Counted from the stretch's first letter, positions 33,944 to 47,300 are shown. The stretch is 64,000 nucleotides of DNA from Diogma glabrata (GCA_963693315.1 OY856186.1:457867892-457931891); one strand, 5' to 3'. Numbers and translations: made by a program. The notes: generated by a model from the letters alone, not told the origin.

Positions 33944-35463
33944 CTTAATTATAAATATAATTTATGATTTTAGAACATTATAAATAAAAATTAATTCAAA
34001 TAATTACCTAACTCCTTGAATACATTTTAATTCTTTTTTTAAATTACTAAGAACGACATTTGATGGCACAGCATCTAGTAATACAACAATCGATTCTTTT
34101 ATAATACGAACCGTTGTGAATATAACAATAATCGAAAATAAAAATGTACAAATTGGATCAGCTAATTTAGCGTTTGGCTAGTTTTAACGAAAGAAAATAT
34201 TATTATAAAATCATTTTTAGGAATAAGGAAAATATCTTACATGAATTTTTATGATAATCGCTGCAAGTAGTACACCTATACTCTGAACAAAATCACCAAT
34301 TACATGAATAACAGCAGCACGAATGTTTATGTTCTGTTTACCATTTTCTCGTTGATGGCCACTATCTGAACTGCTCTGTGAACTATCAACACTACAGCGA
34401 TGATGAAGTTGTGGTGGAATTTGTATGTTTATAATATCACCACAAAGTTTTGAGTGGGAGAGTGATCTATTATCTATTGATACTCTAAAAAAATATTTAC
34501 ATAAATTTTATATGTTATGTCAGTAAACTAAGATTGTTCGTTACCTTGTAAGTCCTCCATCTATACTCATACGATGAATAAGAGGTTCATCAATTCTAGT
34601 TCGTAATAAATCAACGCTGGCACGATGAGTATCGTCGGTTGAAATTTTATGATTTAACACCTTTGTAAACGAATTATGACGACTGTGACTTCTACTGGAG
34701 TTATGATTATTATTTAACGAACTAAAACTGTGATGTCGATTTAACGTGTAATTTCGAATTCCATTCATTTCAGGAGGTGCTAAGAATAATGCTGCTGTAT
34801 TGCTGGCAATATTGTTACTATTGATAATATTATTATTAGTAATATTGTTATGATTATGACTATGATGATGTCCCAAAGAATTCGATTTCAAATCATGAGA
34901 ATGACCATGTGGCAACGAGCTACATGATCCATGAAGCACTACTCCCATTCTGTAACAACAAGTTTATAATAATATTTAGCCTTAAGATAAAAGTATTAAA
35001 ATATTTACACTATATTTATAAATACTCCAATTATTGATACAACAATCATTGTATTAGCATCTATTTCAAAATCTCTGTTAATTAATCGACACGATGCTAA
35101 ATATAAAAGTATTCCTGTTAGTATCCAAATACCAATAACAGAAATCACAGCGCCTAAAACTTCGACTCTTTTATATCCGAATGACATTTTATTATCTGCT
35201 GGTTTTTTAGCAAACCATAATGCTAAAATAGCAACTATAAAACTTATACAATCTGATAATAAATGTGCTGCATCTGTTATTATTGCTAAACTTCCTGCGG
35301 CATAACCACCAACCAATTCTGCTATCATGAATACGAAGCATATTACCATAGCGGTTAGTAATTGACGTTTTGCTTTAGTTGATTGTGGATCGATGGATGG
35401 TCGACGAAATCCTTTTTGTCCATATAAACATGACTGGCTGGTCTGTGTTGTTTCATCATTGTC
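33715..35463 (-). CDS. ZnT (SLC30A) zinc transporter, last five exons
   Basis: Joined minus-strand exons 35463-35009, 34949-34545, 34484-34241, 34177-34008 and 33943-33715 give 500 residues and a TAG stop; all introns are GT/AG and phases fit. It is a cation diffusion facilitator that moves zinc out of the cytosol into vesicles or out of the cell. Visible: TM helices from MVICFVFMIAELVGGYAAG on; the TM2 metal site HLLSD (HxxxD, residues 67-71 of the visible part); the TM5 site HVIGD (HxxxD); a long His/Asn-rich cytoplasmic loop (about 150-330) with GHHHSHNHNN; and a C-terminal CTD with WNCMSVHLIVDESA. Closest to the ZnT2/3/4/8 group, such as Drosophila ZnT35C. The N-terminal exon(s) upstream of 35463 were not found. 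Confidence 0.88.
34008..34177 (-). CDS. ZnT gene, TM6 exon
   Basis: Encodes LADPICTFLFSIIVIFTTVR, IIKESIVVLLDAVPSNV and LKKELKCIQGV: TM6 and the start of the cytoplasmic C-terminal domain, with the family motif DP.CT..FS. Confidence 0.88.
34241..34484 (-). CDS. ZnT gene, TM5 exon
   Basis: Starts VSIDNRSLSHSKLCGD after a TAG acceptor, ends VLLAAIIIKIH. NIRAAVIHVIGDFVQSIGV carries the second HxxxD metal site. Confidence 0.88.
34545..34949 (-). CDS. ZnT gene, histidine-rich loop exon
   Basis: Starts MGVVLHGSC (end of TM4) and then encodes a loop rich in His, Asn and Ser, including GHSHDLKSNSLGHHHSHNHN and HSRHNSF. The His-rich loop between TM4 and TM5 binds or senses zinc in this family. Its Asn-rich spacers (NNITNNNIINSNN) mirror the Asn runs of the neighbouring DLGAP gene. 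Confidence 0.85.
35009..35463 (-). CDS. ZnT gene, first visible exon (TM1-TM4)
   Basis: Follows a TATAG acceptor and starts DNDETTQTSQSCLYGQKG in phase 0, so a coding exon precedes it. Contains AELVGGYAAGSLAIITDAAH and the HLLSD metal site, then FGYKRVEVLGAVISV. Ends GVFINIV at a GTAAAT donor. Confidence 0.85.
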
Positions 35464-36278
35464 CTATAACGAGAATATATTTGAAATTTAAAATAAATAT
35501 CATATGTTTTTTAGAGTTTTAGTTATTACAAAGCGAATATGAATACCAAGCTAACGATCAATTATAAATATTAGAAGCGTGCATTAATTTATCGTTACAG
35601 TTTAATTTAAAACTAATCCAATCAGTAATGTATATAATTCGGTTGTTTGATGATGCAAATATTGTTAAAAAATGTTTAAACCAAACTAATGTTTTGTTTA
35701 TTGTAAGAAAGTTTTTTTTAATCTTATATTATTGGAGGTCGGTCGAGTTGAATGTTACAAAAAATTCTGTTTAAAATTTGTTTTTATAATCTAGTTTAGT
35801 TCATAGTTTCGATTTTGGTGATATTTGTTACTGAAACAGTGAAACGCGAAGGTCATTTTGTTTAATCACAAAATTAGCTACAATCAATCACCATTTGATA
35901 ATACTCAATAACGCGTCAATAACATAAAGCACTGGTTAGGCGATCTATATCCCAATTAGCTATGCTCATGTCATGACGCCATATTTCTGATGACATAATC
36001 TCTCCAATTTCGCATATTGTTACAAAGCAGTTGTCTAATCTCCGTAATTTAGAGTCGCCCTACTTTTTCACATGCACCAATTTATAAATTGAGTTCAATA
36101 TATCACTGCTCGTTTGCTTTAATGTCAATAACTTTTGAAATTGTTTTTGTTATTCTTTTTTTTTAACACACTTTCTTACATTCAATTCGTAATCATCTCT
36201 TACAATATTTTTTTCTCAAGTTTATTACGAAACAGATGTGCAATCTCCTTAGTGGGTTTCATTCAATCTACCAGATAA
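35464..36278. other. AT-rich region upstream of the visible ZnT exons
   Basis: Intron or promoter sequence of the ZnT gene. No further exon could be recognised; no repeat was seen. Confidence 0.4.
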
Positions 36279-36753
36279 TTACTACGTTTTCATGCAGATC
36301 GAAAAAGAATTGAATCCTCATACCGTTTTCAAACTGTAAAGTGTTTTCATGATTGGATTTAAAACGTTTTTAAAACTGTGTTGAAAAACTGTCAAAATGT
36401 CAAAAAGCGTTTAATTGTGTTTCAATAATTGTGTTCAATATTTTATTTTTTTATGCTTGATATTGTATTTTTCTTTTAAATAAAGTTAATGAAATAAACA
36501 TTTTATAAATCAAGGTGAAATTAGTTGTTTTGTAATTAAAAACAAACATAAACATTTTACTGCGCATGACACGATCCAGTTTTCCGTTTTCATGTATTTT
36601 CGAATATTTGGATACCGATACGATCCCAAAAAAAATCGAGATCGTATTTAAAAATAAATAGTATTCAAAACTGTAATTGTTGATGTTTTCATGGTGAATT
36701 CAATTCGAATTTGGTTTTCAAATCGTTTTGAACTAAGCATGAAAACGTAGTAA
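36279..36753. mobile_element. MITE with 17-bp terminal inverted repeats
   Basis: Left end TTACTACGTTTTCATGC and right end GCATGAAAACGTAGTAA are exact inverted copies. Interior, 475 bp in total, includes further copies of GTTTTCATG and AAAACGTTTTTAAAACTG-like sequence in both orientations. No coding capacity. The target duplication is ambiguous because the ends themselves read TTA/TAA. Confidence 0.75.
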
Positions 36754-38149
36754 ATGACTACCATTTTTTTGTTGTCGTTTGAAAACGCCCTTTTTTATAG
36801 CTATAAATACCGGCCGATAGCGGCCCTCTGTCTCTTAATCTATTGCCATTTTTCGGATTGGAGTCATTCTCGGCTGATTGACATATTTACGCATTTCATG
36901 TGTTGTCGATTCAAAAATTCTTATTTTCGGGAGTGCCGTAAAGGTACTCAACTGAATGTTGATAAATTATTGTAGAAAAAATAAGAAAATATTTGGTTCA
37001 ATTATTAGAATGCTCTTAAATGTGATAAAATAATGTTAAAACAAAAAAAAAAAGATTTATGTTGTAGTGCAATTATTTGTAAAGTTCAATAGTACAATTT
37101 TAGTTTAAATTAATAGAACAATTAAGTCATTGTACAGTGTTCATTTTTGTTAAGTCATTACCACAAATATTTCATCTTATATTACAATCAAGATTTAAAT
37201 ATATTCATTTTTTTTTGTGGAAAATTCTGTAGTGGCCATCCGCCATAGATTAAATTTGGTGTATAATAATTATATAAGTAAAATTTTAAACAAACATAAT
37301 GTTTTTTTGTTGACAAATTAAAAAAAAATTGGTGAATAAAAAGCGGCAAAAGTTTTTTTGTTAAATCCATCCGCCATTGACGATCGGTCGATTTGGTTTC
37401 ATGTTTTGTGTGTGGATACTACAGAAACAATACTATCATAACTAAGGTGGAATGTACTGTTTGCAACAAAATAGTAATTGAAATTTTTTGTGGAATATTT
37501 AAAATAACCCAGCTTTAGTTGTGCTCCAAAAAAATTATGTGTGCTGTTATAAATATCATACTGATACTACGACTAGCCTAATAAATGAATAGTCTATGAT
37601 TTCATAGTTTTACCGTATTGAAATTGGGTTGGAGACGCTGTTATTGTGCTTGTAGTAAAAAGGCTACAGAAAATTTTGATTTTGAAGATACAGTAAATCC
37701 TGGATTGAATAAGGAGTCTTGTAGTTTTGTGCAAAAAGAAGATTACAATATATAGGAACTCGGTTCCATTTACAATGTGTAACGATGGAAGTAAAATTGA
37801 GGGGATGACCTGCTAATTCGAAGGATTAGGAGTGGGAACTGGACTAAGCTTGAAGTGAGTCATATTTTAGTTTTGTTTTATTTATATGTATGAATGATTA
37901 TGGATGTGTGTGTAGGTGTATGAGTGTGTGCATATGGATGTGTGGACGTGGGTATGTATATTCGAGTATATGTGTTGCATGCGCGTATGACTGTCATAAT
38001 CAAATTGGAAGCATGTGAAAAAGAATTTTGCATAATTACTAAAAACACAAATTTCACTGTTATAAAAAACTTAGAAGTGATTCAAATTAAAAATGGATGG
38101 CTTATTAATATTTAATCGCTAAAATGATTTAGTTTATCGTAAATTTGAT
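36754..38149. other. AT-rich intergenic DNA with short GT-rich stretch
   Basis: Nothing recognisable apart from an imperfect TG-rich stretch at 37900-37990, similar in style to the large (GT)n tract at 38980. Confidence 0.35.
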
Positions 38150-38835
38150 GATGTATTGAAAAACAAAATTCGTGAAATAGCAGTAACGATTAGATTAGTG
38201 CAAGAAGATATTGCAAATAAAAAGGAATATATTCATTCAAATGTTATCATACAAATATTAAGTCCAATTATTTCATCTCAACGGGTGTTGTTTTGTCAAT
38301 TCGATAGTTCGTATATTACATTGCAATGTGAAAATGATTTCAATATTATCTTTGGAACATTTTTAGGGTATGTTTTTTTTATTAAACTTTGAACGAAATC
38401 GGAAGAAATGTTACAACGGCATTTGGGGATGTGCATCTCGTTTGTTAAACTTATGTGTGGACCTGATGTGATTTTATTAAAAACAATTCCAAAACACGGA
38501 GTCAGTCAGTCAGTCTATACTAGTAGAAGCCGTTGAACAGCTTTTAGTAAATTCTGATGTACGAAATGTTGCATTGAAAGCATTACAATCGGTTACCGAA
38601 AAGTTAAACCAAGATTCACTCTCACAACGAAGTCATGCACTAAATTTTGTTAAACATAAATTTTTTGTCATTATATTCAAGCCGTCAAACACAAGATCTT
38701 CCGTCATCTGATATTCTTTTCCTAAACATTTTATTCGTCATGCAATTGAGCCTGAAAAAACTTCTGAAGGTTCAAATAGAACATTCCAAAAAAAAATACA
38801 ATCTACAAATTCTACAACGGAAACCAAAATAGTTG
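38150..38835 (+). pseudogene. Coding-like stretch of unknown identity, frameshifted
   Basis: 38156-38392 reads KNKIREIAVTIRLVQEDIAN and IIQILSPIISSQRVLFCQFD without a stop; 38400-38500 continues in another frame with MLQRHLGMCISFVKLMCGPD, and 38520-38660 in a third with VEQLLVNSDVRNVALKALQS and VTEKLNQDSLSQRSHALNF. The helical, leucine-patterned segments look like HEAT/ARM-type helices. I do not recognise the family. It could be a decayed processed pseudogene of a HEAT-repeat protein, or an exon set with errors. Confidence 0.35.
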
Positions 38836-38976
38836 ATATTCTGGTTGGAAATCTCATATCATACATATCATCAATCATGAAAATGATATCAAGCTAATCT
38901 GTTTGATTGAATATGGTAGCTTGGCTGTATCGCGTAGTGTGAATGCGCGTATGGGCATGGATGTGTGCATGTGTGA

Positions 38977-40079
<1,103 letters not shown>

Positions 40080-41060
40080 TTTATGCCAGCCTCACGTTCA
40101 AGACATGAAAACCTTTTTGAAATAACCCAATAGCCTTGAATGATCTACTTTGCAGAGATCTTCTATCATAAGATTAAGACCGCACCCTAACAGGCTGTTC
40201 CAAGGCCCAAACATTTTTCATGTGAAGGACTGTTTCGTCCTCTTAAAGAAAAAACCAGTCTATTTATTTTGTCATTTCATTTTAACCTCCAAGCCTTAAC
40301 AGAGATCTGGTGGTTTGGGGACTCCCCTCTGGTTTTTGGAACCTTGCAACCTTGCACATTTTGGAACTTTGCAAGCTTCAGAGTTACCAAACCACTTAAG
40401 CTCCGGGGCTCGCTTCGATGCTGCATTTATGGCGAATCCTTCAGCCTGAAGCACTGCTTTAGCAGAATTCATCAACTAGAAATTACAGTCGAAGACCTTC
40501 ATTTGTGAACTAGATCGCTACGCCTGCACCATTTGAAGAGAGCGATTTGGGTAGATGATCAACGTGTTGGTTGCGCTGCCAGATAGCAAACCAGCTACAG
40601 ACCCGTCCTATTTTGTTGAGCTTATTGTCGTTAGAGCTTGACGATTTTTCAACAGCATTTTGTAACCTTAAGAGCCTACACCCTTAGAAATACATGCAAG
40701 GAAGGCAGTCCTAATAATATCTGCAGACTCGCTGTAGGTGATATCCTGCAAGCGCGTATGATACATCAGAAAGCAAGCCTTTGTACCGCTTCCAGTTTTT
40801 CAATCGCATACCCAACAAAAGTGAGAGAACATGCAAAGAACCCATAGCGAACAATGGGGTGACAACCACTTTATACAGTCAGTAGACCATTTTCATAATT
40901 GGCCTCAATTTTCGGTTAAAAGATTTTCTGCACTGGCACAGAACTCGAGTTGCGTTTGCGCATTAGGTCTCAACATGAGCAGCTCAGTTGAGCCGCCTTT
41001 CGAGAGCAATAGCTTAATACTTCATACTCTCTTGGTGTGTTGTGTTATTAACAATTGAAG
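40080..41060. other. GC-richer block of unknown nature
   Basis: About 1 kb with clearly higher G+C than the surroundings and short open frames on both strands (for example 40269-40508 and 40638-41058 on +). On the minus strand a segment near 40620-40840 (MRLKNWKRYKGLLSDVSYAR) looks vaguely protein-like, but no known motif is present. Probably an old repeat, unidentified. Confidence 0.3.
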
Positions 41061-41429
41061 AGTGAAGTTGTTTAATTTCCTTCCTAACTGAATTGTGACG
41101 TTGTACTTCGTATGAATAAACAGGTATCGATCTACCAACCCCCATTGTAGTTCTTTAGAATTGCTTTCCTCTCTCCATTAAGGAGTGACTCAAAAGTGGC
41201 TTTGTCGCAGAAAAGAAAAACGCCAGAAAAGCTCAAAGAGTGATTGACTTTTAGCAATTAATTACGATTATTTTTCAGCATGTTTTTTTTTATTTAAAGT
41301 TAGGAATTGTTTAGTATAACCGCATAATAAATTAAAGATTAACGTTTCTGTATATCAGAAGATACGATGTAAAGTACGGAACTAAGGTTTGTGAGTATTG
41401 ATCAATTTTTTGAGGATTTTTTAACGCTA

Positions 41430-43080
41430 ATTTTAAAGTTTCGAGGGTTAAAATTATCAGGGAAGACCCACGCCGGTAAGGCCTTTCAGAGATGCTAGAT
41501 TTCATGAAAAAAATCACTTTGAAAAGCGACAGTTCTACATCTTGTCACTCGAACGGTCTGCTATTGATGCTCTGGTGTAACGTGTGAAGTTTGCAGGCTC
41601 AGGTAAAATCGATTTGATCCAGATAGACGCTCATTCATCTATAATGTATTTGTAAAATACCGTCAAATCTGCGACATACAAGCAATACAGCAAGTAAGAT
41701 TTGAATTGCCAATCAAATGCTATGTAGAATCAAAACACTTCAAACTAATTATATGTATGTTGCATTCCCTATGTGAGAATAATATTCCATGCAGGGACGA
41801 TTACATAACTTATATATTAAAAGAAACTATTTGCTATTAAAATCCTTACGACAACGACGCAAAAATTTTAAATAGAACATCGTTTTTAGCCAAGCTAAAA
41901 ATATGAGAACTCCACTTCATATTATTTTCAACTTCTACTACTAGAAGTCTAAGAGATTCTTTCTCTTCAAGATCAGTTTTTCTTCAAGAATCAAACTTTA
42001 ATGAAAACGGATTAAGCGTTGATAACATAGAAAAACATCAAACTTTAGTTTTAGTAGTGTTAAATTCAACATTTTTAGCAATGCCCGAATCCATGACTGT
42101 TTTTAAATCAATGTTTAATAACCCTATGAAATTTGATCTAGTGCCATTAAGCGCTACCGGTGAGTATAGATTAGGTGTTTCATGAGAAGCATGAGGTGTG
42201 CTTTCATAAGCAAAACTATCATTCATTGTCTTTCTTTAATTATTTTTGACGACTTAAGAAGCTCATAATATTAAAATTAATGTTCAAATACTTTAGCAAC
42301 AACCAGCAAGATTGATGGGTTTGTAATTTGTTGGATCGTTTTAGGCACATTTTTGGAACTGGGCTGTACACTACTCATTTTTTCAAAAAATCCCCTTCTT
42401 ATATGACAAATAGACAATTTTAGTAATTTTAGTAATACTTAGTAAATGTTTTAAAAATAACTGAAGGAGTATTCCTTGGCCCAGATGCCTTATTAGTATT
42501 AATTTGTAAAAGCAATATCCTAATTATATTTTTACCTCAATTTTGATAGCAACTACAGAAACTGTATTAGCATGCAAGTTTGATTCCACTAATGGTTTTT
42601 AAAAATTGCGGTGAGTGCTCAGCAAAATTAGTAACTTTTTCCTTAATAAAAAGATTTTTCTCTATTAGTTTTCTACATAACATATTTTTTTCTATTCGGT
42701 TTTCATCAGTTTTATTTTGGTTATACTTTGGAAAAGCATTTTTAAATTTTATTGCTTCTTTATATTTACTCACAACCCCTAGATCATCCTTCGGAACGAT
42801 CAATTGGAATAAACTTGCGCAAACCCAGGTGTTTTATTTCTAAGAATTTTTTTTTTTTTTTAATAAAAGAATTAGAAGCAGAAATGTTTGAATTAAAGAT
42901 ATCTCTAAATCCTTGCCAATCTGCAATTTTATAATCCCAAACAAGACCAAACCATTAGTTTTAAACGGTTTAAGAAATTGTAAATTTAAATGTGTGAAAA
43001 TCAAATTATGATCTGACCCACCTAAAGGTTCTGATTCTTTTAACTGTACCAACGAAAAATTATTTGTCAAAAGCAATTCA
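41430..43080 (-). pseudogene. LINE ORF2 remnant (family C)
   Basis: Minus strand, many stops and shifts. In order: the end of an APE endonuclease at 42840-43076 (SEPLGGSDHNLIFTHLNLQF), the linker at 42567-42803, RT start at about 42360-42520 (INTNKASGPRNTPSVIFKTF), the RT segment after the active site at 42038-42226 (LLNIDLKTVMDSGIAKNVEF then NTTKTKV) and the C-terminal end at 41440-41600 (LPAWVFPDNFNPRNFKI). The pattern N-KASGPD and FPD-FN---FK belongs to CR1/jockey-type LINEs. The YADD box itself is lost. Confidence 0.7.
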
Positions 43081-43620
43081 CTCCTGTTGCCAGGAATGTT
43101 TATTATTTATTTCACTCAAATAATATACCAACTTTCCAGATTCCCTGGGTATGTTGGTATATTATATTAGTGAAAATAAATATAAAATAAAACAATAATG
43201 TAATAATAATATAGTAAAAATTTTGTTTGACCAAAATGTTTTAGTATCAATAAGTTCGTTTTATTCACAATAATAAAACAACAAAAGTATTTGAAATAAA
43301 ATGCAATATTTAAAAATATACTTTTTAATATACAGGAATACCTCGCATAGTACGGTTAATCGGTTCCACCATTTAGCCGTACTATTTGAAACCGTACTAA
43401 TCGAGGAACTAGCTACATACAAAAAACGATAATTTGTTCCATACAATTTCTTTTTTCCTGTTTTTCAATAAAGAAAACGAGAGTAATATATTCAAATGAA
43501 CATATATTTATTAAAAATAACTAAACAAACAAAAAGAAGTTAATTTAAAATGGTTAAAACAACTAGATAAACAAAATTCACACAATTCACTTTAAATTCT
43601 AATGTTTTAATTAATTTTTT

Positions 43621-43695
43621 TTGCCTAAAAATTGCAATAACGATGTCTGGATAATTTTTGGTGGTTTCTCCTCAACAATCCTTTGTAGCAATGAT
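43621..43695 (-). pseudogene. Tigger transposase, extreme C-terminus
   Basis: Minus strand frame KSLLQRIVEEKPPKIIQTSL followed by LQFLGKKN and a stop. Assigned to the transposase because it is the continuation of the fragment at 47166-47300 on the other side of the RTE insertion; on its own it would be unrecognisable. Confidence 0.45.
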
Positions 43696-43701
43696 TTATT
43701 G

Positions 43702-43917
<216 letters not shown>

Positions 43918-43920
43918 CGT

Positions 43921-44940
43921 TTACATCCCATGGAGGGATTTTGCCGTCTGTGCAATCAGCTTCCAATCGTCTCGTTCCATGACCAGTTGACCCCAGTTTC
44001 GACATCCTATATCACGAAGGTCTTGGATGATGTCATCACGCCAGCGTTGTCTAGGTCTTCCTCTTCGACGAACACCAGCTGGTTGTTGTTGGGATCGCCA
44101 CACTGCCAGAACATCACGTTGACTTATTGTAAGTTCATTATTTTCTTTTTTGATGGCTGTAGATCTTGGGTGGAAATCTTTTTTCAGATTCCGTGCATTG
44201 GCAAAGCACTCTTTTGAATTTCCGTTGGCCGCATGTTGGTTGATGTTTTTGATGCAGCTCTTCATGTGTTCGCGGTCCTTTTCACGTAGAAGTTTTGCTG
44301 AGGCTTTCCTGAGGCGCATAGATAATCAGCTTGGGAGCTTCGGGTGTTCATTGTTAACCATTTTTCTCGCAGTTTTTGTTTATGTTCAACGGATTGGCGG
44401 CACTCGTCGTCAAACCATTCGTTGTGTGATTGCGGTGGTTGTTTTCCGATTGTAGTTTGTGTTGCGGCTATAATGGTTGATTGAAGCGTTTGCCATTCTT
44501 CTTGTATGTTTAATGGCATCTCAGAAGAGATGTCATGCTCTTCTTTGTTTTGTGTTATTATTTCCTGATATCTATTCAGCGTTTCCGGATGTTTAAATGC
44601 TTCGACATTCCAGCGCACGGTCTTTTTTGCTTGTCTGTTAAATGTAGATGATAATTTGCACTTGTACTTAAAGATGACAAGCATATGATCGGTGTCCATA
44701 TCTGCACCTCTATATGATCGAACGTCAGTAATACTTGTAGAGTGTCTCTTAGAGATCATGACGTGATCGATTTGATTTTCCGTTCTTCCGTTATTTGATT
44801 TCCACGTTGCCTTGTGAATTTTCTTGTGAGGGAAGAAAGTGCTGGAAATTACTAGATCAAACTTCATAGCTGGCTCGGCTGCATGGAAACCGTTATTGTT
44901 GCTGGTATGATGCAAGCCGTTACTGCCAATATGTGTTTTA
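43921..44940 (-). pseudogene. RTE endonuclease end and RT linker, with internal deletion
   Basis: 44262-44915 continues the APE endonuclease: DFNAQIG just upstream, then TWKSNNGRTENQIDHVMISK with the catalytic QIDH and DHML, followed by WFDDECRQSV of the linker. 43921-44319 goes on with KASAKLLREKDREHMKSC and RDVLAVWRS and then jumps straight to RRRGRPRQRWRDDIIQDLRD and WKLIAQTAKSLHG, the C-terminal end. The whole RT domain is therefore deleted between about 44095 and 44090, and the two open parts are offset in frame. Confidence 0.8.
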
Positions 44941-44976
44941 AGTTCTGCAATTCTACCAATTTGAGCATTAAAGTCA

Positions 44977-46318
44977 GGTGAATTTCGTGCAATTAAAATA
45001 AAAAAATTTTATTATCCATATGGGACATTCTTTTACAAATCGAACAGATTTGAAGATAATCTGACCCACGCATTTGTGATTTGGCTTAAAAAATTTTTTA
45101 CGGGTATGATATCGAAAAAATATACGCGTTCGAGGATTTTTGTTTTGGAAAATGGAGGCGATCTAAATTTCGTGATTTTTGGCTTGACGGCTTGTTTTCG
45201 GGGATTCATAGCTTTGGTTCTCTTAATGATAGAAGCTTTTGTTTTATTTTGTTTTAAAGTTAAGAGATGGAATTTTAGTAAAAAAATATATCCAATAGGA
45301 ATTATTAGCAAATTCAAATTGTTATAAACAAATAAATGTTAAAATCGATTTTTAGTGATTGCCGTACAAAAATAAAGAGTATTTGATATAACGATGGTAC
45401 GTTCTACGTTCAATGGAGAAATTAGTTTTACTGCTAGAGATAGGTTGGTTTATCCAGCGCGGGATAACAAAAATTTATTAATTTTTTTGTCTTTCCGCGC
45501 TCGATAAATTAATTTATTTCTAATGCTACTCGCACACTAGAGAGCAAAATTGCAGGTGTCAGAGAGAAAATGTCTGACTTATTGCTAAACTGTTTACACA
45601 TAGGAATTTGTTAATGATTTTTGTAGATAACATTGTTTTTCAAGTTCATCTTTTAGCTTTGAAATAGGACAGAAACAAATTTCTATCGTTGCCAGAACCG
45701 AAGTTGTGAGTCTTTGAAGGTGGGTCTTTCCTGCCAAAAATCGCACGAAATCCTCGAAATTTAGAACCACTCTATTTTCGGAAGAAAGAAGTTCTAGAGC
45801 ACGTATATCTTTTTTTCTTCGAAATGGGAATTTGGGAGTTTTCCTATATAAAAGCCCTTAAAGGAATTTCAGCCAAATCAAAAATGAGTTCGGTTTGTAA
45901 AAGAATGACCCATATATGTAGCAATTTTCATTACAAATTCAGTTTATTTTTAACTGTGTGGCTGGAACATTCAATATATAGATCAAATTCAATTTCAAGC
46001 CAGTAAAAGTAGAATATTCTAAACAAATTCATATTATTGATATTATTTTTTTATATTTGAGTTGTTTTTTGAAATGTTATTTATGTTAATTTATCTGTTA
46101 ACTTATGAAGTGTTTTCTTTTTAAGAGTTGTCGAAGTAATACATGTTTTTCAGGCTGTATATATTCATTTATGTTTAATTATAACTTTAAATTATTTATT
46201 TTTTTCAAAATTTGGAACCGAACCCCCCATTTTCATACGAAATAGGGTCCACATTGCGCGGTTTTGTACTGCGCGCTGTTTTTCTGGAACGGAACTACCG
46301 CGCAGTCGGAGGGATTAC
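44977..46318 (-). mobile_element. Insertion in the RTE endonuclease with one pogo/Tigger-like end
   Basis: The RTE frame stops at HDIKIVI (46319) and resumes at DFNAQIG (44976). At the right junction the minus strand starts TACAGTAATCCCTCC followed by a GCGCGGTAGTTCCGTTCC-type terminal repeat, typical of Tigger/pogo elements. The matching left end is missing, so the insert is truncated or rearranged. 45033-45327 and 45824-46006 are open but have no known motif. Confidence 0.55.
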
Positions 46319-46896
46319 TGTATCACGATTTTTATATCGTGCCGCGGGATGTTATTGATGACTTCTTCGAGTTCTAGGAAGAACAGGTCTTTAGTATCAT
46401 CTGCTTTATCTTCAGTAGGTGCATGAACATTGACAATCGTTTCATTGAATTTTTGCGTGCGGATTCTCAGTGTGCATAACCGCATATTAATTGGGCAGAA
46501 GTCTATAACATGCTGATTCACGCGACGGTGTATAAGAAAGCCAACTCCAAATTCTCCTCCGTTTTGATGACCGCAATAATAAAGAGTGTACCTTTTCGCT
46601 GTTTCATGGATTCCACTGCCTGGCCATCTTAGTTCTTGTAATGCCACTATATCTAGTGTATAGCTCTCGACTTGTTGTGTGAGTTTTAGGAGATCTCCTG
46701 GTCTTCTAAGGCTTAGCACGCTCAAGGTTCCCATTTTTAAATCGTAGTCCGGGTACACTTTCCGAGGTCGTTCTAATAATAAATCCGAGAGATTCCGAGG
46801 TCCATGTACAGAATTCATGACAATAGTTTTTATACGGAAATGGGGTGTAAGCCCTTCACCCAATCCAAATTTTTTGTGAATTGGGTCGTTCTGCAT
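46315..46896 (-). pseudogene. RTE endonuclease, N-terminal half
   Basis: Starts MQNDPIHKKFGLGEGLTPHF, then YPDYDLKMGTLSVLSLRRPG, DIVALQELRWPGSG (catalytic glutamate), GVGFLIHRRV, NVHAPTEDK. APE-type endonuclease of the RTE clade, cut off at residue 193 by the insertion that follows. The N-terminus resembles that of RTE proteins annotated as craniofacial development protein 2-like. Confidence 0.85.
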
Positions 46897-47160
46897 ATTA
46901 AGGATACCAGAAAAAACCTTTTTACACGTTTATATAGCGAACCGCTTGATGCAAGCCAGACGCCCGCTGCAAGCCGCCCTTAACATGGAGAACAGACGCT
47001 TGAGTTGCATTGGTTTTATGGCGCCAATGACTCGCCATGGTGCAGAATCATTGAGTTTATTCAGTATTTACTCTGCCCCTCTCAACTATCCCAATCTACT
47101 TCTGTAAGCGTTACCCAGATAGCACGGCGTGGACGTTGAATTTTAGATTTTTACTACCCA
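46897..47160 (-). other. RTE 5' UTR
   Basis: GC-richer than its surroundings, without a frame, and ends exactly at the TTATT duplication at 47161. The stretch next to the ORF matches 19560-19690 of the other RTE copy. Confidence 0.6.
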
Positions 47161-47165
47161 TTATT

Positions 47166-47300
47166 CTTTATTGTTCGACGAAGTGTAATGCTACGTTCGA
47201 TATTAGGATCAACTTCCATAATATAACCTAAAAATGTTTCGACCATTCCAATAATTTTTGCAAGCTGTTCAGCCGTTAAATCTCTGCAGACATTTCAACA
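47166..47300 (-). pseudogene. Tigger transposase, C-terminal fragment
   Basis: Minus strand frame DLTAEQLAKIIGMVETFLGY, then IMEVDPNIERSITLRRTIK, which resembles the C-terminal region of Tigger/jerky-type transposases. The catalytic DDE part is missing and a shift precedes the fragment. It confirms the class suggested by the terminal repeats. Confidence 0.55.
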
